DNA from: Pseudofrankia asymbiotica
Lineage (GTDB): Bacteria; Actinomycetota; Actinomycetes; Frankiales; Frankiaceae
DNA length: 11,684 nucleotides
Assembly: GCF_001983105.1 (NCBI RefSeq)
Contig: NZ_MOMC01000015.1
Span: forward strand, 201,271-212,954
Direction: 5' to 3'
The notes below the pieces were generated by a model. The model was not told the origin of the DNA and did no database searches. It saw only the letters and a program-made list of their open reading frames with translations. Below, piece by piece: positions 7,899 through 11,684 of this stretch (position 1 is its first letter; each line of letters opens with the position of its first letter). The position numbers and the translations under genes were made by a program.

Positions 7899-7946
7899 GG
7901 GACCGACTCCCTAGCGGTGATCGCCGATGGCCAGGCGGGAGGCTAA

Positions 7947-7962
7947 TCGACACTGATGTCGA
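7947..7962. promoter_or_regulatory. Candidate TetR operator upstream of the P450 operon
   Basis: The sequence TCGACACTGATGTCGA is a dyad with 6-bp arms (TCGACA/TGTCGA) and a 4-base centre, 49 bases upstream of the P450 start. Its core CGACACTnnTGTCG recurs at 8866-8879 upstream of the tetR gene. A regulator encoded next to the operon, with the same dyad in both upstream gaps, is the usual arrangement of a local TetR repressor. Binding itself is inferred. Confidence 0.5.
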
Positions 7963-8020
7963 CAATATGGCCAAGGGGCTGCCACCGCAAGACGTCTCGG
8001 GATTGGTCCGTGCCGACAGG

Positions 8021-8035
8021 TGCCGGATACCGGCA
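8021..8035 (-). terminator. Short hairpin just after the tetR stop
   Basis: An inverted repeat with 6-bp arms (TGCCGG/CCGGCA) and a 3-base loop begins 2 bases past the tetR stop. There is no T-run. It could be a weak terminator separating tetR from the P450 promoter region, or chance in GC-rich DNA. Confidence 0.3.
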
Positions 8036-8037
8036 GG

Positions 8038-8784
8038 TCAGCGAGTCAGGGCCTTGACCCAGATCTCCGTGACCGTGGCCGCGGAGTCGTAGTGATCGGG
8101 GTTGTCGGTGTCAGCGTTGAGCCAGAACGCGACGCCGACGAGCATGTTCATCAACGCGTCCGCGGTCAGGGGCACGTTGATGTTCCGGGAGGCGATGCCC
8201 TCGTCCTGAAGATGCCGGATGTAGTGCTCGACGCGTGTGACGTGCCGGCGGCGACCGGCGTACCTGATCTTCTTGATCTCCGGGTCGAGCGTCGAGGTCT
8301 GCTCCAGCAGCATGTAGATCTTCGCGTTGCGGGTGTAGACCTCGAGGTAGCGCAGGTTGGCCACGAGCAGGTTGTGGGTCCAGTCGCCGTGGCGGTGCTC
8401 AGGGCCCCTGCTCGCGGTCTTGTCGATCTCGTCCCCGACCTCGCGGATGATCGCCTGGAAGACTTCCAGCTTGGAGGGGAAGTACGTGTAGAAGCTGCCC
8501 TGGGCCACGCCGGCCCGCTTCACGATGTCGCTGACGCGAACCTCGAGGTAGCCCTTCTCCTCGAACACGGCGCGGGCGCAGTCGATGATGTGCCGCCGGG
8601 TCCGTTCGCCCTTCTCGGTCGCGCTGGTCGCGGACTTGGCGCGTCGCTCGGCGGAGGTGCCGGTCGCGATGTGCCCGCCACGGGTCCGAGGCACACCGGC
8701 GCCGTTCTTCGGGTCGCCGGAGGTGCTGGTGGCGGAGTTGGCCGCTCCCGCGACCGTGGCGGGCTTGCTCGGGCCTGCTGACAC
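8038..8784 (-). CDS. TetR-family transcriptional regulator
   Basis: A 248-residue one-component regulator. The helix-turn-helix lies at about residues 62-108, with the recognition region GVAQGSFYTYFPSK at 92-105, closely matching the family pattern. The rest (about 110-248) is the helical ligand-binding and dimerisation domain, whose ligand cannot be read from sequence. Before the HTH is an unusual 60-residue Ala/Ser/Thr/Gly-rich tail with basic patches; most TetR proteins start 5-25 residues before the HTH. The GTG at 8784 was chosen because GGAGGAG (8794-8800) precedes it by 9 bases; the frame is open to an ATG at 8871 with no such site. It lies directly upstream of the P450 block in the same direction, with matching dyads upstream of both, so it probably represses that block and itself until a pathway compound binds (inference). 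Confidence 0.92.
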   Translation of the reverse strand: MSAGPSKPATVAGAANSATSTSGDPKNGAGVPRTRGGHIATGTSAERRAKSATSATEKGERTRRHIIDCARAVFEEKGYLEVRVSDIVKRAGVAQGSFYTYFPSKLEVFQAIIREVGDEIDKTASRGPEHRHGDWTHNLLVANLRYLEVYTRNAKIYMLLEQTSTLDPEIKKIRYAGRRRHVTRVEHYIRHLQDEGIASRNINVPLTADALMNMLVGVAFWLNADTDNPDHYDSAATVTEIWVKALTR

Positions 8785-8793
8785 CGCGTTGCA

Positions 8794-8800
8794 CTCCTCC
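8794..8800 (-). promoter_or_regulatory. Ribosome binding site deciding the tetR start
   Basis: GGAGGAG on the minus strand, 9 bases before the GTG at 8784. It supports this start over the upstream ATG at 8871, which lies within the palindromic region and has no ribosome binding site. Confidence 0.7.
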
Positions 8801-8865
8801 AGATGCCGCGACGTCACCCGTCCGCCCGCGTCAGGACGCGCGGATCCGGCGTCGTCACAGGTAGC

Positions 8866-8884
8866 CGACACTCGTGTCGAGTGT
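8866..8884. promoter_or_regulatory. Candidate TetR operator upstream of tetR (two overlapping dyads)
   Basis: CGACACTCGTGTCG (8866-8879) is a dyad with 6-bp arms. Overlapping it, ACACTCG (8868-8874) and CGAGTGT (8878-8884) form a second dyad with 7-bp arms around TGT. The first matches 12 of 14 bases of the site core at 7948-7961; only the central two differ. On the minus strand TACACT (8880-8885) resembles a -10 box, so a bound repressor could block tetR transcription. The -35 region is weak, and the promoter is a guess. Confidence 0.5.
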
Positions 8885-8912
8885 AGCTGGAGAGTCGCGG
8901 AGCCTGTTCGGA

Positions 8913-8933
8913 CCGGAGCGGCGGAAGCTCCGG
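8913..8933 (-). terminator. Hairpin after the acyl-CoA synthetase gene
   Basis: Perfect 7-bp arms (CCGGAGC/GCTCCGG) enclose a 7-base loop, starting 32 bases past the synthetase stop and ahead of the tetR upstream dyads. It could end the dehydrogenase/synthetase transcript and insulate tetR. No T-run follows on the minus strand. Confidence 0.45.
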
Positions 8934-8950
8934 CGGGACTGCCGACGTGC

Positions 8951-8978
8951 CTCAGCCGGCGTGTCTCAGCCGGCGTGC
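8951..8978. repeat. Tandem 14-base direct duplication across the synthetase stop
   Basis: CTCAGCCGGCGTGT (8951-8964) is followed directly by CTCAGCCGGCGTGC (8965-8978), 13 of 14 bases identical. The duplication spans the TGA of the acyl-CoA synthetase. The second copy lies in the non-coding gap, so it does not alter the protein beyond possibly setting its last residues. Confidence 0.8.
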
Positions 8979-10531
8979 CGCGAGGCCTGGTCCAGCCGCC
9001 TTCGTACGTCGTCCCGGCGGATCTTGCCGGACGGGGTGCGGCCGAGATCGTCCACGAACTCGAAGGACTTGGGCCGCTTGAAGGCTGCCAGCCGCTGCGC
9101 GCACAGCGTGGTCAGCTCGTCCGCGAGGTCGTCGATCAGGACGCCGTCGGCCGGCTGCACGACGGCGACGACGCGCTGCCCCCATTCGGGGTCCTCTATT
9201 CCGATCACCGCGGCGTCGGCGACCCGCGCCGACTCGGTGAGCACCGCCTCGACCTCGGCGGGGTAGACGTTCACACCGCCCGAGATGATCAGGTCACTGC
9301 GCCGGGCGGCCAGGAACAGGTAGCCCTCCTCGTCGAGATAGCCGAGGTCGCCGGCGGTGATGTACCGGCCGTCAGCCGTCTGCACGCCGCGGGTCTTCGC
9401 CGCGTCGTTGTGGTACTCGAACGGGCGCGTGTTGCGGAAGTACACCTGCCCGACGTCGCCCGGCGCCCGCTCCTGGCTGTCCTCGTCCAGAATGCGAATC
9501 TCCGCTCCGGGCCAGGGGCGCCCGACGCTCGGGGCGTGCGCGAGCCATTCCTCGGGACCGATGCACGTTCCGCCGCCTTCGGTCGAGGCGTAGTACTCGT
9601 AGATGATCGGGCCCCACCACTGGAGCATCCGGCGTTTCAGTTCCGGTGGGCACGGCGCGCCGCCGTGAAAGACCCACCGGAGCGACGAGGTGTCGGCGGC
9701 GGACCGCGCGTCATCGGGAAGGTCGAGCAGCCGCTTGAACATCGTCGGCACCAGGCTGGTCCAGGTGACGCGGTGCTCGGCGATGAGCCGCAACGTCGCC
9801 GCGGCGTCGAAGCGGGACGGAATGACCACGGTGTGCCCGAGGTGCAGGGCCAGTTTGGCGTACCCGCCCGGGGCTCCGTGATAAAGCGGCGACGTGACTA
9901 AGTGGACGCCGTTGGCGACCTGTTCGGCCGGGTTCACACCGAAGCGGCGGATCAGGTAGGTCAGGGGAGTGGAGGCGACCTCCTCCGGCGTCCCGGTGAC
10001 CTGTGCCCGGCTGACGCCCTTCGGCCGCCCCGAGGTCCCGGACGTGTACGGCATGGCGCTCGCGCCGGACCTGTCAGGTGGGGGAGTCTCGTCCTGCGCG
10101 GCCGCGAGGACGGCGAGATCCCCATCGAAATCCAGGGCCCGGCGGGTGCTCTCGTCCAGCAGCCTCTCCGCCTGCGCGACCACCGCGGCGGTGGAGTCGT
10201 CCACGACCGTGGCACTCGGGGCCGAGTCGGCGAGGATGTAGGCGATCTCGGCCGGGGTGAGATGGGTGTTGACGGGGACCTGCTCGATGCCTATCTGCGC
10301 GGCGGCGAACGTCGTCTCCAGCTGGGCGAGGCGGTTGGGAAGGACGATGGCCAGCCGGTCGCCGGCCCGCAGGCCCAGTTCGCGCAGCGCGCGCGAGAGC
10401 TGGTTGACCCGCCGCCCGGACTCGCCGAAGGTGACCAGCCGCCCGTCGTGGTCGACCGCGGCAAGCCGGTCCGGGCTGGCGGCGGCGAAATCCCAGAAGC
10501 CCGGAATGCCGTGGTCGGTCGGGCTGGACAC
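8966..10531 (-). CDS. AMP-forming acyl-CoA synthetase / ligase (ANL superfamily)
   Basis: A 521-residue enzyme that activates a carboxylic acid with ATP to an acyl-adenylate and then forms the CoA thioester. Motifs are canonical and in order: P-loop YTSGTSGRPKGV (162-173), YYASTEGGG (313-321), GDLGYLD (394-400), hinge region RSDLIISGGVNVYP (411-424), and PSGKIRR (500-506) with catalytic Lys503. There is no carrier-protein domain or signal, so it is a stand-alone cytoplasmic ligase. The GTG at 10531 has GGAGG (10539-10543) 7 bases ahead; longer readings to the ATG at 10738 would run into the neighbouring gene. It follows the acyl-CoA dehydrogenase by 107 bases in the same direction. It would fit activation of the acid released by the aldehyde dehydrogenase, or of an imported acid. 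Chain length and ring preference cannot be read. Confidence 0.94.
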   Translation of the reverse strand: MSSPTDHGIPGFWDFAAASPDRLAAVDHDGRLVTFGESGRRVNQLSRALRELGLRAGDRLAIVLPNRLAQLETTFAAAQIGIEQVPVNTHLTPAEIAYILADSAPSATVVDDSTAAVVAQAERLLDESTRRALDFDGDLAVLAAAQDETPPPDRSGASAMPYTSGTSGRPKGVSRAQVTGTPEEVASTPLTYLIRRFGVNPAEQVANGVHLVTSPLYHGAPGGYAKLALHLGHTVVIPSRFDAAATLRLIAEHRVTWTSLVPTMFKRLLDLPDDARSAADTSSLRWVFHGGAPCPPELKRRMLQWWGPIIYEYYASTEGGGTCIGPEEWLAHAPSVGRPWPGAEIRILDEDSQERAPGDVGQVYFRNTRPFEYHNDAAKTRGVQTADGRYITAGDLGYLDEEGYLFLAARRSDLIISGGVNVYPAEVEAVLTESARVADAAVIGIEDPEWGQRVVAVVQPADGVLIDDLADELTTLCAQRLAAFKRPKSFEFVDDLGRTPSGKIRRDDVRRRLDQASRHAG

Positions 10532-10538
10532 GTTGACG

Positions 10539-10543
10539 CCTCC
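10539..10543 (-). promoter_or_regulatory. Ribosome binding site deciding the synthetase start
   Basis: GGAGG on the minus strand, 7 bases before the GTG at 10531. It removes 69 Arg/Pro/Ala-rich residues that an upstream-ATG reading would add. Confidence 0.7.
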
Positions 10544-10554
10544 ACGCTCGTTCC

Positions 10555-10575
10555 GCGCGCCCGGACGTGGCGCGC
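10555..10575. repeat. Small inverted repeat in the gap before the synthetase
   Basis: Perfect 7-bp arms GCGCGCC/GGCGCGC around a 7-base loop, 12 bases upstream of the synthetase ribosome binding site. It may be a weak terminator or leader hairpin in the 107-base gap. Such GC-only arms also arise easily by chance here. Confidence 0.3.
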
Positions 10576-10638
10576 CGTGTGCTCGTTGAACTGCGATTGC
10601 CGGGTGCCGCGCGGGATGGCCGGCGCGGGTGACCGTGC

Positions 10639-11684
10639 CTAGAACCCGCGGTCGCCCTTGAGGACGTAGTTGGCGATCGTGCGACGCAGGATCTCGGCGC
10701 TGCCGTCGGCCATGAACAGGCTGCGCAGATGCTGCCACCCGTCGACCAGCCGCATCTCGTTCGTGAAGCCCATCGCGCCGTGGATCTGCATGCAGCGTTC
10801 GACGACCCGATACGCGGCCTCGACGCAGTAGACCTTGCTCATCGCCAGCTCGCGCAGCGCCCGGTCGCCGTGGTCGAGGCGCCGGGCGAGATCCAGCGCG
10901 ACGAGGCGCGCGGAGTGGATGTCCATCGCCGAGTCCGCGAGCTTGAACGAGACGCCCTGGTTGCGGGAGATGGGCCCGCCGAAGGCCTGCCGGATGCCCG
11001 CGTACTCAGTGGCCAGCTCGAACGCCCACCGCGCGATCCCCAGGGCGACCCCCGAGTTGTAGACCTTGCCGTTGTTCACCCCGCGCAGCGCGAGGCGCAT
11101 ACCGTCGTGAACCTCGCCGACGACGTTGTCGTCGGCCACCGTGACGTCTGTGAAGGACAGGATGCCCTCGTTGCCGCCGATGTGGCCGAACATCCGGATC
11201 ACCGAGTTCACCGAGACCCCGGGGGCGTCCATCGGCACGAGAAAGCAGGTGATGCCGCCCCTGCGCGCACGCAGCAGTTCGCGGTCGGTCACGGCGAACA
11301 GGTAGCAGTAGTCGGCGTACGGCGAGCCGGTGATCCACTGCTTCGTCCCCGTGATGTGCCAGGTCTCGCCCTCACGGACCGCGGTGGTGGACATGTTCCA
11401 GGCGTCGGATCCCCCGTCGGGCTCGGACATGCCGAAGCAGACGCTCAGGTGGCCGTTGACGATGCCGTCCAGGAGCTGGGCGCGCAGCGGGGCCGTCATG
11501 TGCGTGCACAGGTAGCTCGGGCCAGACGTCCAGTGCGCGATCGTGCTGGTGACGAGCGGCCGTCCCGGGCCGTAGACCCGGTACAGCATCTCGTAGGCCA
11601 GCACCATCGTCTCGTTGCCGAGGCCGCCGCCGCCGATCTCCTCAGGGCAGAACATCGTGTAGTACCCGGCCCGCGCGGACTCGG
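10639..11684 (-). CDS. Acyl-CoA dehydrogenase (N-terminus beyond the window)
   Basis: A flavoenzyme that should introduce the alpha-beta double bond into an acyl-CoA, the first step of beta-oxidation. The visible 347 residues lack only the first part of the N-terminal helical domain. The frame stays open past the ATG at 11655 to the window edge (residues ESARAGYYT precede it), so that Met is internal. The flavin/substrate segment CFGMSEPDGGSD lies just after the N-terminal domain, followed by the beta-domain segment ITGTKQWITG, then the C-terminal helices with RQAFGGPI and QIHGAMGF. At the end the sequence is MADGSAEILR: Asp (codon 10705-10707) aligns with the catalytic Glu of the YEGTSEIQR type. 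The gene shares direction with the synthetase 107 bases downstream and probably works on CoA esters made by it. Family certain; substrate unknown. Confidence 0.94.
   Translation of the reverse strand, partial: ESARAGYYTMFCPEEIGGGGLGNETMVLAYEMLYRVYGPGRPLVTSTIAHWTSGPSYLCTHMTAPLRAQLLDGIVNGHLSVCFGMSEPDGGSDAWNMSTTAVREGETWHITGTKQWITGSPYADYCYLFAVTDRELLRARRGGITCFLVPMDAPGVSVNSVIRMFGHIGGNEGILSFTDVTVADDNVVGEVHDGMRLALRGVNNGKVYNSGVALGIARWAFELATEYAGIRQAFGGPISRNQGVSFKLADSAMDIHSARLVALDLARRLDHGDRALRELAMSKVYCVEAAYRVVERCMQIHGAMGFTNEMRLVDGWQHLRSLFMADGSAEILRRTIANYVLKGDRGF

Noticed and set aside
6633..7946. A 437-residue plus-strand frame antisense to the P450
   Set aside because: The minus strand carries every P450 signature. 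The antisense translation has no domain.
8585..9901. A 438-residue plus-strand frame antisense to the tetR and synthetase genes
   Set aside because: It crosses two well-supported minus-strand genes and their regulatory gap, and its product is low complexity.
8966..10738. Acyl-CoA synthetase starting at the ATG at 10738
   Set aside because: The extra 69 residues overlap the acyl-CoA dehydrogenase and look non-coding. A good ribosome binding site marks the GTG at 10531.
10639..11655. The ATG at 11655 as the acyl-CoA dehydrogenase start
   Set aside because: The frame is open beyond it, with the family-like segment AGYYTMFCPEEIGG running across it, so the Met is internal and the gene is cut by the window edge.
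1..11684. CRISPR arrays, tRNA or rRNA genes, insertion sequences and phage genes
   Set aside because: I looked for spaced repeats, tRNA-like cloverleaf segments, transposase motifs and terminal inverted repeats and saw none.

Overview
The window is GC-rich, with long antisense shadow ORFs, GTG starts and dense gene packing. This fits a high-GC actinomycete. The three-part branched-chain ABC transporter fusion and the P450/CoA-ligase/acyl-CoA dehydrogenase setting are compatible with a Frankia- or Mycobacterium-like lineage, but the genus cannot be fixed from the sequence alone. No RNA gene, insertion sequence, CRISPR array or origin was seen, and no gene-free stretch exceeds 300 bases.

Left part, + strand (1-3636): the end of an unidentified gene is followed by a perfect 14-bp hairpin. 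Next comes a 910-residue protein fusing two LivH/LivM-type permease halves to a LivG-type ATPase, overlapping by ATGA a LivF-type ATPase. Together they form an importer of the branched-chain amino acid (HAAT) class. Its substrate-binding protein is not in the window. A second perfect 14-bp hairpin (3655-3694) lies between livF and the converging right-hand genes.

Right part, - strand (3809-11684), in transcription order: an acyl-CoA dehydrogenase cut by the window end, an AMP-forming acyl-CoA synthetase, a TetR-family regulator, then a tight block of cytochrome P450, small ferredoxin, aldehyde dehydrogenase and zinc alcohol dehydrogenase. The P450 block is probably one transcript: the ferredoxin and aldehyde dehydrogenase overlap by GTGA, and the other gaps are short.

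Read together (inference), the right-hand genes form an oxidative catabolic chain. P450 plus ferredoxin would hydroxylate a substrate, the alcohol and aldehyde dehydrogenases would take it to a carboxylic acid, the synthetase would make the CoA thioester, and the acyl-CoA dehydrogenase would start beta-oxidation. The substrate is unknown. The importer may supply it, but nothing here proves a link.

The most testable new observation is a shared dyad, CGACACTnnTGTCG. It occurs once in the gap upstream of the P450 and once upstream of the tetR gene, and is a candidate operator for the regulator. Other points of interest are an Asp at the usual catalytic Glu position of the acyl-CoA dehydrogenase, a Gly at the usual acid position of the P450 I-helix, a His in the ferredoxin cluster motif, and a roughly 60-residue low-complexity tail on the TetR protein.
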